From positions 186,001-250,000 of the forward strand of contig NW_022145534.1 in NCBI RefSeq assembly GCF_000002235.5: a stretch of 64,000 bases of DNA, written 5' to 3'. The translations under genes were made by a program, and so were the position numbers. The notes below the pieces were generated by a model, which saw only the letters and a list, made by a program, of their open reading frames with translations, did not search any database and had not been told where the DNA came from. Positions 29,801 through 43,060 of this stretch are shown here, one piece after another. The stretch is from Strongylocentrotus purpuratus (taxonomy: Eukaryota > Echinodermata > Echinoidea > Camarodonta > Strongylocentrotidae). Each line of letters opens with the position of its first letter. Positions within the stretch are counted from its first letter, which is position 1.

Positions 29801-32800
29801 GGCAAATATTGTAAAAATTTGAATTATCACAACTTTCGGGCCGAAATTAGAAGGTCCGGGGTGGTTCAGGATTTTGAAGGAAAAAATTATATTTTTTGAT
29901 TAGGCTAGTTTCCCCACAATGAATGTACCTACATGCAATTAAATGGATCCTGACCCCCATATCCCTTTGAAAGGGGCGTAGTGGCAAATATTGTAAAAAT
30001 TTGAATTATCACAACTTTCGTGCCGAAATTGTAAGGGCCGGGGTGGTTCAGCATTTTGGAGGAAAATATTATATTTTTTGAATAGGCTAGTTTCCCCACA
30101 ATGAATGTACCTACATGCAATTAAATGGATCCTGACCCCCATATCCCTGTAAAAGGGGCGTAGCGGCAAATATTGTGATAATTTGAATAAACACCAATTT
30201 CAGGCCAAAATGGTAAGGGCCGGGGTGGTTCAGCATTTTGGAGGAAAATATTATATTTTTTTTAATAGGCTAGTTTCCCCACAATGAATGTACATACATG
30301 CCATTAGATGGATCCTGACCCCCATATTCCTTTGAAAGGGGCGTAGTGGCAAATATTGTAAAATTTTGAATTATCGGAACTTTCGGGCCGAAATTGTAAG
30401 GGCCGGGGTGGTTCAGCATTTTGGAGGAAAATATATATTTTTTTTAATAGGCTAGTTTCCCCACAATGAATGTACATACATGCCATTAGATGGATCCTGA
30501 CCCCCATATCCCTTTGAAAGGGGCGTAGTGGCAAATATTGTAAAAATTTGAATTATCACAACTTTCGGGCCGAAATTGTAAGGGCCGGGGTGGTTCAGCA
30601 TTTTGAAGGAAAAATTATATTTTTTGATTAGGCTAGTTTCCCCACAATGAATGTACCTACATGCAATTAAATGGATCCTGACCCTCATATTCCTTTGAAA
30701 GGGGCGTAGTGGCAAATATTGTAAAAATTTCAATTATCACAACTTTCGGACCGAAATTGTAAGGGCCGGGGTGGTTCAGCATTTTGGAGGAAAATATTAT
30801 ATTTTTTGAATAGGCTAGTTTCCCCACAATGAATGTACCTACATGCAATTAAATTGATCCTGACCCCCATATCCCTGTAAAAGGGGCGTAGCTGCAAATA
30901 TTGTGATAATTTGAATAAACACCAATTTCAGGCCGAAATTAGAAGGTCCGGGGTGGTTCAGCATTTTGAAGGAAAAAATTATATTTTTTGAATAGGCTAG
31001 TTTCCCCACAATGAATGTACCTACATGCAATTAAATGGATCCTGACCCCCATATCCCTTTGAAAGAAGCGTAGGGGCAAATATTGTAAAAATTTGAATTA
31101 TCACAACTTTCAGGCCGAAATTGTAAGGGCCGGGGTGGTTCAGGATTTTGAAGGAAAAAATTATATTTTTTGATTAGGCTAGTTTCCCCACAATAAATGT
31201 ACATACATGCAATTAAATGGATCCTGACCCCCATATCCCTTTGAAAGGGGCGTAGTGGCAAATATTGTAAAAATTTGAATTATCACAACTTTCGGGCTGA
31301 AATTGTAAGGGCCGGGGTGGTTCAGCATTTTGGAGGAAAATATTATATTTTTTGAATAGGCTAGTTTCCCCACAATGAATGTACCTACATGCAATTAAAT
31401 GGATCCTGACCCCCATATCCCTGTAAAAGGGGCGTAGCGGCAAATATTGTGATAATTTGAATAAACACCAATTTCAAGCCAAAATGGTAAGGGCCGGGGT
31501 GGTTCAGCATTTTGGAGGAAAATATTATATTTTTTTTAATAGGCTAGTTTCCCCACAATGAATGTCCATACATGCCATTAGATGGATCCTGACCCCCATA
31601 TCCCTTTGAAAGGGGCGTAGTGGCAAATATTGTAAAAATTTGAATTATCACAACTTTCGGGCCGAAATTGTAAGGGCCGGGGTGGTTCAGCATTTTGGAG
31701 GAAAATATATTTTTTTTTAATAGGCTAGTTTCCCCACAATGAATGTACATACATGCCATTAGATGGATCCTGACCCCCATATTCCTTTGAAAGGGGCGTA
31801 GTGGCAAATATTGTAAAATTTTGAATTATCGGAACTTTCGGGCCGAAATTGTAAGGGCCGGGGTGGTTCAGCATTTTGGAGGAAAATATATATTTTTTTT
31901 AATAGGCTAGTTTCCCCACAATGAATGTACATACATGCCATTAGATGGATCCTGACCCCCATATCCCTTTGAAAGGGGCGTAGTGGCAAATATTGTAAAA
32001 ATTTGAATTATCACAACTTTCGGGCCGAAATTGTAAGGGCCGGGGTGGTTCAGCATTTTGGAGGAAAATATATTTTTTTTTTAATAGTTTAGTTTCCACA
32101 CAATAAATGTCCATACATGCCATTAGATGGATCCTGACCTCCATATCCCTTTGAAAGGGGCGTAGTGGCAAATATTGTAAAAATTTGAATTATCACAACT
32201 TTCGGGCCGAAATTGTAAGGGCCGGGGTGGTTCAGCATTTTGAAGGAAAAAATTATATTTTTTGATTAGGCTAGTTTCCCCACAATGAATGTACCTACAT
32301 GCAATTAAATGGATCCTGACCCCCATATCCCTGTAAAGGGGCGTAGCGGCAAATATTGTGATAATTTGAATAAACACCAATTTCAGGCCAAAATGGTAAG
32401 GGCCGGGGTTGTTCAGCATTTTGGAGGAAAATATTATATTTTTTTTAATAGGCTAGTTTCCCCACAATGAATGTCCATACATGCCATTAGATGGATCCTG
32501 ACCCCCATATCCCTTTGAAAGGGGCGTAGTGGCAAATATTGTAAAAATTTGAATTATCACAACTTTCGGGCCGAAATTGTAAGGGCCGGGGTGGTTCAGC
32601 ATTTTGGAGGAAAATATATATTTTTTTTAATAGGCTAGTTTCCCCACAATGAATGTACATACATGCCATTAGATGGATCCTGACCCCCATATTCCTTTGA
32701 AAGGGGCGTAGTGGCAAATATTGTAAAATTTTGAATTATCACAACTTTCGGGCCGAAATTGTAAGGGCCGGGGTGGTTCAGCATTTTGGAGGAAAATATA

Positions 32801-35800
32801 TATTTTTTTTAATAGGCTAGTTTCCCCACAATGAATGTACATACATGCCATTAGATGGATCCTGACCCCCATATCCCTTTGAAAGGGGCGTAGTGGCAAA
32901 TATTGTAAAAATTTGAATTATCACAACTTTCGGGCCGAAATTGTAAGGGCCGGGGTGGTTCAGCATTTTGGAGGAAAATATTTTTTTTTTTTAATAGTTT
33001 AGTTTCCCCACAATAAATGTCCATACATGCCATTAGATGGATCCTGACCCCCATATCCCTTTGAAAGGGGCGTAGTGGCAAATATTGTAAAAATTTGAAT
33101 TATCACAACTTTCGGGCCGAAATTGTAAGGGCCGGGGTGGTTCAGCATTTTGAAGGAAAAAATTATATTTTTTGATTAGGCTAGTTTCCCCACAATGAAT
33201 GTACCTACATGCAATTAAATGGATCCTGACCCTCATATCCCTTTGAAAGGGGCGTAGTGGCAAATATTGTAAAAATTTCAATTATCACAACTTTCGGGCC
33301 GAAATTGTAAGGGCCAGGGTGGTTCAGCATTTTGGAGGAAAATATTATTTTTTTTGAATAGGCTAGTTTCCCCACAATGAATGTACCTACATGCAATTTA
33401 ATGGATTCTGACCCCCATATCCCTTTGAAAGGGGCGTAGTGGCAAATATTGTAAAAATTAGAATTATCACAACTTTCGGGCCGAAATTGTAAGGGCCGGG
33501 GTGGTTCAGCATTTTGAAGGAAAAAATTATATTTTTTGATTAGGCTAGTTTCCCCACAATAAATGTACATACATGCCATTAGATGGATCCTGACCCCCAT
33601 ATCCCTTTGAAAGGGGCGTAGTGGCAAATATTGTAAAAATTTGAATTATCACAACTTTCGGGCCGAAATTGTAAGGGCCGGGGTGGTTCAGCATTTTGGA
33701 GGAAAATATATATTTTTTTTAATAGGCTAGTTTCCCCACAATGAATGTACATACATTCAATTAAATGGATCCTGACCCCCATATCCCTTTGAAAGGGGCG
33801 TAGTGGCAAATATTGTAAAAATTTGAATTATCACAACTTTCGGGCCGAAATTGTAAGGGCCGGGGTGGTTCAGCATTTTGAAGGAAAAAATCATTTTTTT
33901 TAATAGGCTAGTTTCCCCACAATAAATGTACCTGCATGCAATTAAATGGATCCTGACCCCCATATCCCTTTGAAAGAAGCGTAGGGGCAAATATTGTAAA
34001 AATTTGAATTATCACAACTTTCGGGCCGAAATTAGAAGGTCCGGGGTGGTTCAGGATTTTGAAGGAAAAAATTATATTTTTTGATTAGGCTAGTTTCCCC
34101 ACAATGAATGTACCTACATGCAATTAAATGGATCCTGACCCCCATATCCCTTTGAAAGGGGCGTAGTGGCAAATATTGTAAAAATTTGAATTATCACAAC
34201 TTTCGTGCCGAAATTGTAAGGGCCGGGGTGGTTCAGCATTTTGGAGGAAAATATTATATTTTTTTAATAGGCTAGTTTCCCCACAATGAATGTACCTACA
34301 TGCAATTAAATGGATCCTGACCCCCATATCCCTGTAAAAGGGGCGTAGCGGCAAATATTGTGATAATTTGAATAAACACCAATTTCAGGCCAAAATGGTA
34401 AGGGCCGGGGTGGTTCAGCATTTTGGAGGAAAATATTATATTTTTTTTAATAGGCTAGTTTCCCCACAATGAATGTACATACATGCCATTAGATGGATCC
34501 TGACCCCCATATTCCTTTGAAAGGGGCGTAGTGGCAAATATTGTAAAATTTTGAATTATCGGAACTTTCGGGCCGAAATTGTAAGGGCCGGGGTGGTTCA
34601 GCATTTTGGAGGAAAATATATATTTTTTTTAATAGGCTAGTTTCCCCACAATGAATGTACATACATGCCATTAGATGGATCCTGACCCCCATATCCCTTT
34701 GAAAGGGGCGTAGTGGCAAATATTGTAAAAATTAGAATTATCACAACTTTCGGGCCGAAATTGTAAGGGCCGGGGTGGTTCAGCATTTTGAAGGAAAAAA
34801 TTATATTTTTTGATTAGGCTAGTTTCCCCACAATGAATGTACCTACATGCAATTAAATGGATCCTGACCCTCATATTCCTTTGAAAGGGGCGTAGTGGCA
34901 AATATTGTAAAAATTTCAATTATCACAACTTTCGGACCGAAATTGTAAGGGCCGGGGTGGTTCAGCATTTTGGAGGAAAATATTATATTTTTTGAATAGG
35001 CTAGTTTCCCCACAATGAATGTACCTACATGCAATTAAATTGATCCTGACCCCCATATCCCTGTAAAAGGGGCGTAGCTGCAAATATTGTGATAATTTGA
35101 ATAAACACCAATTTCAGGCCGAAATTAGAAGGTCCGGGGTGGTTCAGCATTTTGAAGGAAAAAATTATATTTTTTGAATAGGCTAGTTTCCCCACAATGA
35201 ATGTACCTACATGCAATTAAATGGATCCTGACCCCCATATCCCTTTGAAAGAAGCGTAGGGGCAACTATTGTAAAAATTTGAATTATCACAACTTTCAGG
35301 CCGAAATTGTAAGGGCCGGGGTGGTTCAGGATTTTGAAGGAAAAATTATATTTTTTGATTAGGCTAGTTTCCCCACAATAAATGTACATACATGCAATTA
35401 AATGGATCCTGACCCCCATATCCCTTTGAAAGGGGCGTAGTGGCAAATATTGTAAAAATTTGAATTATCACAACTTTCGGGCCGAAATTGTAAGGGCCGG
35501 GGTGGTTCAGCATTTTGGAGGAAAATATTATATTTTTTGAATAGGCTAGTTTCCCCACAATGAATGTACCTACATGCAATTAAATGGATCCTGACCCCCA
35601 TATCCCTGTAAAAGGGGCGTAGCGGCAAATATTGTGATAATTTGAATAAACACCAATTTCAGGCCAAAATGGTAAGGGCCGGGGTGGTTCAGCATTTTGG
35701 AGGAAAATATTATATTTTTTTTAATAGGCTAGTTTCCCCACAATGAATGTCCATACATGCCATTAGATGGATCCTGACCCCCATATCCCTTTGAAAGGGG

Positions 35801-37600
35801 CGTAGTGGCAAATATTGTAAAAATTTGAATTATCACAACTTTCGGGCCGAAATTGTAAGGGCCGGGGTGGTTCAGCATTTTGGAGGAAAATATATATTTT
35901 TTTTAATAGGCTAGTTTCCCCACAATGAATGTACATACATGCCATTAGATGGATCCTGACCCCCATATTCCTTTGAAAGGGGCGTAGTGGCAAATATTGT
36001 AAAATTTTGAATTATCGGAACTTTCGGGCCGAAATTGTAAGGGCCGGGGTGGTTCAGCATTTTGGAGGAAAATATATATTTTTTTTAATAGGCTAGTTTC
36101 CCCACAATGAATGTACATACATGCCATTAGATGGATCCTGACCCCCATATCCCTTTGAAAGGGGCGTAGTGGCAAATATTGTAAAAATTTCATTTTATCA
36201 CAACTTTCGGGCCGAAATTGTAAGGGCCGGGGTGGTTCAGCATTTTGGAGGAAAATATTTTTTTTTTTTAATAGTTTAGTTTCCACACAATAAATGTCCA
36301 TACATGCCATTAGATGGATCCTGACCTCCATATCCCTTTGAAAGGGGCGTAGTGGCAAATATTGTAAAAATTTGAATTATCACAACTTTCGGGCCGAAAT
36401 TGTAAGGGCCGGGGTGGTTCAGCATTTTGAAGGAAAAAATTATATTTTTTGATTAGGCTAGTTTCCCCACAATGAATGTACCTACATGCAATTAAATGGA
36501 TCCTGACCCCCATATCCCTGTAAAAGGGGCGTAGCGGCAAATATTGTGATAATTTGAATAAACACCAATTTCAGGCCAAAATGGTAAGGGCCGGGGTGTT
36601 CAGCATTTTGGAGGAAAATATTATATTTTTTTTAATAGGCTAGTTTCCCCACAATGAATGTCCATACATGCCATTAGATGGATCCTGACCCCCATATCCC
36701 TTTGAAAGGGGCGTAGTGGCAAATATTGTAAAAATTTGAATTATCACAACTTTCGGGCCGAAATTGTAAGGGCCGGGGTGGTTCAGCATTTTGGAGGAAA
36801 ATATATATTTTTTTTAATAGGCTAGTTTCCCCACAATGAATGTACATACATGCCATTAGATGGATCCTGACCCCCATATTCCTTTGAAAGGGGCGTAGTG
36901 GCAAATATTGTAAAATTTTGAATTATCGGAACTTTCGGGCCGAAATTGTAAGGGCCGGGGTGGTTCAGCATTTTGGAGGAAAATATATATTTTTTTTAAT
37001 AGGCTAGTTTCCCCACAATGAATGTACATACATGCCATTAGATGGATCCTGACCCCCATATCCCTTTGAAAGGGGCGTAGTGGCAAATATTGTAAAAATT
37101 TGAATTATCACAACTTTCGGGCCGAAATTGTAAGGGCCGGGGTGGTTCAGCATTTTGGAGGAAAATATTTTTTTTTTTTAATAGTTTAGTTTCCACACAA
37201 TAAATGTCCATACATGCCATTAGATGGATCCTGACCTCCATATCCCTTTGAAAGGGGCGTAGTGGCAAATATTGTAAAAATTTGAATTATCACAACTTTC
37301 GGGCCGAAATTGTAAGGGCCGGGGTGGTTCAGCATTTTGAAGGAAAAAATTATATTTTTTGATTAGGCTAGTTCCCCCACAATGAATGTACCTACATGCA
37401 ATTAAATGGATCCTGACCCTCATATTCCTTTGAAAGGGGCGTAGTGGCAAATATTGTAAAAATTTCAATTATCACAACTTTCGGACCGAAATTGTAAGGG
37501 CCGGGGTGGTTCAGCATTTTGGAGGAAAATATTATATTTTTTGAATAGGCTAGTTTCCCCACAATGAATGTACCTACATGCAATTAAATGGATCCTGACC
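26849..37600. repeat. Higher-order repeat zone with 3.09 kb (17-mer) and 4.19 kb (23-mer) offsets
   Basis: Rare sequence markers recur at constant offsets. The monomer boundary AATAGTTTAGTTTCC occurs at 28993, 32083, 32993, 36270 and 37180. Pairs 28993/32083 differ by 3090 bp (17 monomers), and pairs 32083/36270 and 32993/37180 by 4187 bp (23 monomers). Monomers with TATCGGAACTTTCGG and TTTCGTGCCGAAA follow the same two offsets (26930, 30020 and 34205 for the latter). The block from about 29.2-33.4 kb is thus repeated at about 33.4-37.6 kb. Part of it is also present at about 26.8-29.0 kb. The three copies of the shared part show recent block amplification. Confidence 0.8.
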
Positions 37601-40600
37601 CCCATATCCCTGTAAAAGGGGCGTAGCGGCAAATATTATGATAATTTGAATAAACACCAATTTCAGGCCGAAATGGTAAGGGCCGGTGTGGTTCAGCATT
37701 TTGGAGGAAAATATTATATTTTTTTTAATAGGCTAGTTTTCCCACAATGAATGTCCATACATGCCATTAGATGGATCCTGACCCCCATATCCCTTTGAAA
37801 GGGGCATAGGGGCAAATATTGTGATAATTTGAATAAACACCAATTTCAGGCCGAAATGGTAAGGGCCGATGTGGTTCAGCATTTTGGAGGAAAATATTAT
37901 GTTTTTTGATTAGGCCAGTTTCCCCACAATGAATGTACCTACATGCAATTAAATGGATCCTGACCCCCATATGCCTTTGAAAGAAGCGTAGGGGCAAATA
38001 TTGTAAAAATTTGAATTATCACGACTTTCGGGCCGAAATTGTAAGGGCCGGGGTGGTTCAGCATTTTCAAGGAAAAAATTATATTTTTTGATTAGGCTAG
38101 TTTCCCCACAATGAATGTACCTACATGCAATTAAATGGATCCTGACCCCCATATCCCTTTGAAAGAAGCGTAGGGGCAAATATTGTAAAAATTTGAATTA
38201 TCGGAACTTTCGGGCCGAAATTGTAAGGGCCGGGGTGGTCCAGCATTTTGGAGGAAAATATAATTTTTTTTTAATAGGCTAGTTTCCCCACAATGAATGT
38301 ACATACATGCCATTAGATGGATTCTGACCCCCATATCCCTTTGAAAGAAGCATCGTGGCAAATATTGTAAAAATTTTAATTATCACAACTTTCGGGCCGA
38401 AATTGTAAGGGCCGGGGTGGTTCAGCATTTTGAAGGAAAAAATTATATTTTTTGATTAGGCTAGTTTCCCCACAATGAATGTACCTACATGCAATTTTAC
38501 TGGATTCTGACCCCCATATCCCTTTTAAAGGGGCGTAGTGGCAAATATTGTAAAAATTTGAATTATCACAACTTTTTGGCCGAAATTGTAAGGGCCGGGG
38601 TGGTTCAGCATTTTGAAGGAAAAAATTATATTTTTTGATTAGGCTAGTTTCCCCACAATGAATGTACCTACATGCAATTAGATGGATCCTGACCCCCATA
38701 TCCCTTTGAAAGGGGCGTAGTGGCAAATATTGTAAAAATTTGAATTATCACAACTTTCGGGCCGAAATTGTAAGGGCCGGGGTGGTTCAGCATTTTGGAG
38801 GAAAATATTTTTTTTTTTTTAGGTTAGTTTCCACACAATAAATGTCCATACATGCCATTAGATGGATCCTGACCCCCATATCCCTTTGAAAGGGGCGTAG
38901 TGGCAAATATTGTAAAAATTTGAATTATCACAACTTTCGGGCCGAAATTGTAAGGGCCGGGGTGGTTCAGCATTTTGAAGGAAAAAATTATATTTTTTGA
39001 TTAGGCTAGTTTCCCCACAATGAATGTACCTACATGCAATTAAATGGATCCTGACCCCCATATCCCTGTAAAAGGGGCGTAGCGGCAAATATTGTGATAA
39101 TTTGAATAAACACCAATTTCAGGCCGAAATGGTAAGGGCCGGTGTGGTTCAGCATTTTGGAGGAAAATATTATATTTTTTTTAATAGGCTAGTTTCCCCA
39201 CAATGAATGTCATACATGCCATTAGATGGATCCTGACCCCCATATCCCTTTGAAAGGGGCATAGGGGCAAATATTGTGATAATTTGAATAAACACTAATT
39301 TCAGGCCGAAATGGTAAGGGCCGATGTGGTTTAGCATTTTGAAGGAAAAAATTATATTTTTTTTAATAGGCTAGTTTCCCCACAATGAATGTCCATCCAT
39401 GCCATTAGATGGATCCTGACCCCCATATCCCTTTGAAAGGGGCATAGGGGCAAATATTGTGATAATTTGAATAAACACCAATTTCAGGCCGAAATGGTAA
39501 GGGCCGATGTGGTTCAGCATTTTGGGGGAAAATATTATGTTTTTTGAATAGGCTAGTTTCCCCACAATGAATGTACATACATGCAATTAAATGGATCCTG
39601 ACCCCCATATCCCTTTGAAAGGGGCGTAGTGGCAACTATTGTAAAAATTTGAATTATCACAACTTTCGGGCCGAAATTGGAAGGGCCGGGGTGGTTCAGG
39701 ATTTTGGAGGAAAATATTATTTTTTTTGAATAGGCTAGTTTCCCCACAATGAATGTACCTACATGCAATTAAATGGATCCTGACCCCTATATCCCTTTGA
39801 AAGGGGCGTAGTGGCAAATATTGTGATAATTTGAATAAACACCAATTTCAGGCCGAAATGGTTAAGGCCTGGGTGGTTCAGCATTTTGGAGGAAAATATT
39901 ATTTTTTTTTTAATAGGCTAGTTTCCCCACAATGAATGTACCTACATGCAATTAAATGGATTCTGACCCCCATATCCCTTCGAAAGGGACGTAGTGGCAA
40001 ATATTGTAAAAATTTGAATTATCACAACTTTCGGGCCGAAATTGTAAGGGCCAGGGTGGTTCAGCATTTTGGAGGAAAATATTATTTTTTTTGAATAGGC
40101 TAGTTTCCCCACAATGAATGTACCTACATGCAATTTAATGGATTCTGACCCCCATATCCCTTTGAAAGGGGCGTAGTGGCAAATATTGTAAAAATTAGAA
40201 TTATCACAACTTTCGGGCCGAAATTGGAAGGGCCGGGGTGGTTCAGCATTTTGAAGGAAAAAATTATATTTTGTGATTAGGCTAGTTTCTCCACAATGAA
40301 TGTCCATACATGCCATTAGATGGATCCTGACCCCCATATCCCTTTGAAAGGGGCATAGGGGCAAATATTGTGATAATTTGAATAAACACCAATTTCAGGC
40401 CGAAATGGTAACGGCCGATGTTGTTCAGCATTTTGAAGGAAAAAATTATATTTTTTTTAATAGGCTAGTTTCCCCACAATGAATGTCCATCCATGCCATT
40501 AGATGGATCCTGACCCCCATATCCCTTTGAAAGGGGCATAGGGGCAAATATTGTGATAATTTGAATAAACACCAATTTCAGGCCGAAATGGTAAGGGCCG

Positions 40601-42050
40601 ATGTGGTTCAGCATTTTGGAGGAAAATATTATGTTTTTTGAATAGGCTAGTTTCCCCACAATGAATGTACATACATGCAATTAAATGGATCCTGACCCCA
40701 ATATCCCTTTGAAAGGGGCGTAGTGGCAACTATTGTAAAAATTTGAATTATCACAACTTTCGGGCCGAAATTGGAAGGGCCGGGGTGGTTCAGGATTTTG
40801 GAGGAAAATATTGTGTTTTTTTTAATAGGCTAGTTTCCCCACAATGAATGTCCATACATGCAATTAAAAGGATCCTGACCCCCATATCCCTTTGAAAGGG
40901 GCGTAGTGGCAAATATTGTGATAATTTGAATAAACACCAATTTCAGGCCGAAATGGTTAAGGCCTGGGTGGTTCAGCATTTTGGAGGAAAATATTATTTT
41001 TTTTTAATAGGCTAGTTTCCCCACAATGAATGTACCTACATGCAATTAAATGGATTCTGACCCCCATATCCCTTCGAAAGGGACGTAGTGGCAAATATTG
41101 TAAAAATTTGAATTATCACAACTTTCGGGCCGAAATTGTAAGGGCCAGGGTGGTTCAGCATTTTGGAGGAAAATATTTTTTTTTTTGAATAGGCTAGTTT
41201 CCCCACAATGAATGTACCTACATGCAATTAAATGGATCCTGACCCCCATATCCCTTTGAAAGGGGCGTAGTGGCAAATATTGTGATAATTCGAATAAACA
41301 CCAATTTCAGGCCGAAATGGTTAAGGCCTGGGTGGTTCAGCATTTTGGAGGAAAATATTTTTTTTTTTTAATAGGCTAGTTTCCCCACAATGAATGTACC
41401 TACATGCAATTAAATGGATTCTGACCCCCATATCCCTTCGAAAGGGACGTAGTGGCAAATATTGTAAAAATTTGAATTATCACAACTTTCGGGCCGAAAT
41501 TGTAAGGGCCAGGGTGGTTCAGCATTTTGGAGGAAAATATTTTTTTTTTTGAATAGGCTAGTTTCCCCACAATGAATGTACCTACATGCAATTTAATGGA
41601 TTCTGACCCCCATATCCCTTTGAAAGGGGCGTAGTGGCAAATATTGTAAAAATTAGAATTATCACAACTTTCGGGCCGAAATTGGAAGGGCCGGGGTGGT
41701 TCAGCATTTTGAAGGAAAAAATTATATTTTTTGATTAGGCTAGTTTCCCCACAATGAATCTACATACATGCCATTAGATGGATCCTGACCCCCATATCCC
41801 TTTGAAAGGGGCGTAGGGGCAAATATTGTGATAATTTGAATAAACACCAATTTCAGGCCGAAATGGTAAGGGCAGGGGTGGTTCAGCATTTTGGAGGAAA
41901 ATATTATATTTTTTGAATAGGCTAGTTTCCCCACAATGAATGTACATACATGCCATTAAATGGATCCTGACCCCCATAAAATTGGAAGGGCCGAAATGGC
42001 CGAAATGGTAAGGGCCGGGGTGGTTCAGCATTTTGGAGGAAAATATAATT
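37600..42050. repeat. Diverged right edge of the satellite array
   Basis: In this stretch the S3 subfamily (GTGATAATTTGAATAAACACC, GGGCCGATGTGG) is frequent and single-base differences between neighbouring copies are more common than in the left half. S3 is absent from the first 24 kb and first appears at about 24180. A diverged edge next to a homogeneous core is expected when unequal exchange homogenises the interior of an array. Confidence 0.75.
41929..42050. repeat. Last, internally deleted satellite monomer
   Basis: The final copy runs from CCCCACAATG through GACCCCCATA and then jumps to AATTGGAAGGGCCGAAATGGC, losing the centre of the unit and repeating a short GGCCGAAATGG piece. It ends in the A/T run (AAAATATAATTTTT), where the neighbouring TIR element begins. 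Confidence 0.8.
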
Positions 42051-42156
42051 TTTATGCCTCCGCCACCGAAGGTTGTGCCGGAGGCATCATGTTTTCGGGT
42101 TGTCCGTCCGTACGTCCGTACGTCCGTACGTCCGTCCCGTTTGACCGTTATCACAA

Positions 42157-43060
42157 TATCTCAAGAACCATTTAAGATTGAAACTTAAGACTCGGGAATA
42201 GTATTTATCACCTTAGGAAGACGATCTGATTAGATTTTGGAGTACGTAGGTCAAAGGTCACAGGTCACAGAGGTCAACTTATGAAATTCCTTGTATTGAG
42301 TTTGTTAGCGCGATATCTCAAGAACCATTTGAGATTTAAACTTCAAACTTAAGGATAGTATGTATCACCATAGGAAGACGATCTGATTAGATTTTGGAGC
42401 ACGTATGTTAAAGGTCAAGGGTCACAGAGGTCAACTTATGAAATTCCATACATTGAGATTGTTATCATATGATATCTCAAGAACCACTTTAGATTTAAAC
42501 TTCAAACTTAGTGATAGTGTGTATCACTATAGGAAAACAATCTGATTACATTTTGGAGCACGTAGGTCAAAGGTCAAGGGTCATAGAGGTCAACTTATGA
42601 AATTCCATACATTGAGATTGTTATCATAATATCTCAAGAACCACTGGAGATTTAAACTTCAAACTTAATGATAGTGTGTATCACCATAGGAAGACAATCT
42701 GATTAGATTTTGGAGCACGTAGGTCAAAGGTCAAGGGTCACAGAGGTCAATTTATGAAATTCCATACATTGAGATCGTTATCGCAATATCTCAAGAACCA
42801 CTGGAGAATTTTCACTTCAAACTTAATGATAGTATGTATCACCATATCATAATTATCTCAAGAACCACTGGAGATTTAAACTTCAAACTTAATGATAGTG
42901 TGTATCACCATAGGAAGACAATCTGATTAGATTTTGGAGCACGTAGGTCAAAGGTCAAGGGTCACAGAGGTCAACTCATGAAATTCCATACATTGAGATT
43001 GTTATCATGATATCTCAAGAACCACTGGAGATTTAAACTCCAAACTTGTTTAAATTGCTC
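42157..43060. repeat. Tandem repeat of about 157 bp inside the TIR element
   Basis: TCAAGAACCA recurs at 42161, 42318, 42477, 42633, 42791, 42858 and 43014. The spacings are 156-159 bp apart from one shortened unit of 67 bp (42791-42858). Each full unit has the same order: ATCTCAAGAACCA, AAACTTCAAACTTA, GTATCACCATAGGAAGAC, CTGATTAGATTTTGGAG, ACGTAGGTCAAAGGTCA and CAGAGGTCAAC. Confidence 0.9.
42248..42957 (+). promoter_or_regulatory. Four perfect DR1 nuclear-receptor-type sites (AGGTCAAAGGTCA)
   Basis: AGGTCAAAGGTCA lies at 42248-42260, 42564-42576, 42721-42733 and 42945-42957. Two AGGTCA half-sites separated by one base form a DR1, the known binding arrangement of RXR heterodimers, HNF4 and COUP-TF. 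Further half-site-like sequences (GGGTCA, AGGTCA) follow each DR1. The sites are seen in the sequence; any binding or regulatory effect on the vezatin gene about 0.5-1.2 kb downstream is inference. Confidence 0.35.

Larger units (their letters stand above)
1..42050. repeat. Tandem satellite array, about 231 copies of a 181-182 bp monomer
   Basis: The same AT-rich unit repeats head to tail without interruption. Landmarks recur in fixed order in every copy: a TTTCCCCACAATGAATGTAC segment, GGATCC, CCCCCATATCCCTTTGAAAG, a CAAATATTGTAAAAATTTG segment, TTTCGGGCCGAAA, GGGCCGGGGTGGTTCAGCA, then an A-run/T-run of variable length. Copies start at about 1, 181, 361, 543, 725 and so on. Most length differences lie in the A/T run. 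The first base of the window is already inside a monomer, so the array extends left. Repeated minus-strand reading frames of 60-80 codons are a by-product of the repeat: 181 and 182 are not multiples of three, so frame shifts at each unit. The size and homogeneity suit a heterochromatic or centromere-type satellite, but nothing in the sequence shows the chromosomal location. Confidence 0.98.

Noticed and set aside
1-42050. More than a hundred similar minus-strand reading frames of 60-196 codons within the array
   Set aside because: They arise from the satellite itself. The period of 181-182 bp changes frame each unit, stops recur in every unit, and variant bases do not respect codon positions.
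1-42050. CRISPR-like repeat array
   Set aside because: Units are contiguous and similar over their whole length, with no unique spacers, in an animal genome.
41774-42175. Plus- and minus-strand frames across the satellite/TIR junction
   Set aside because: They read through the GTCCGTAC/GTCCGTCC tract and satellite. The composition is that of repeats, without any family resemblance.
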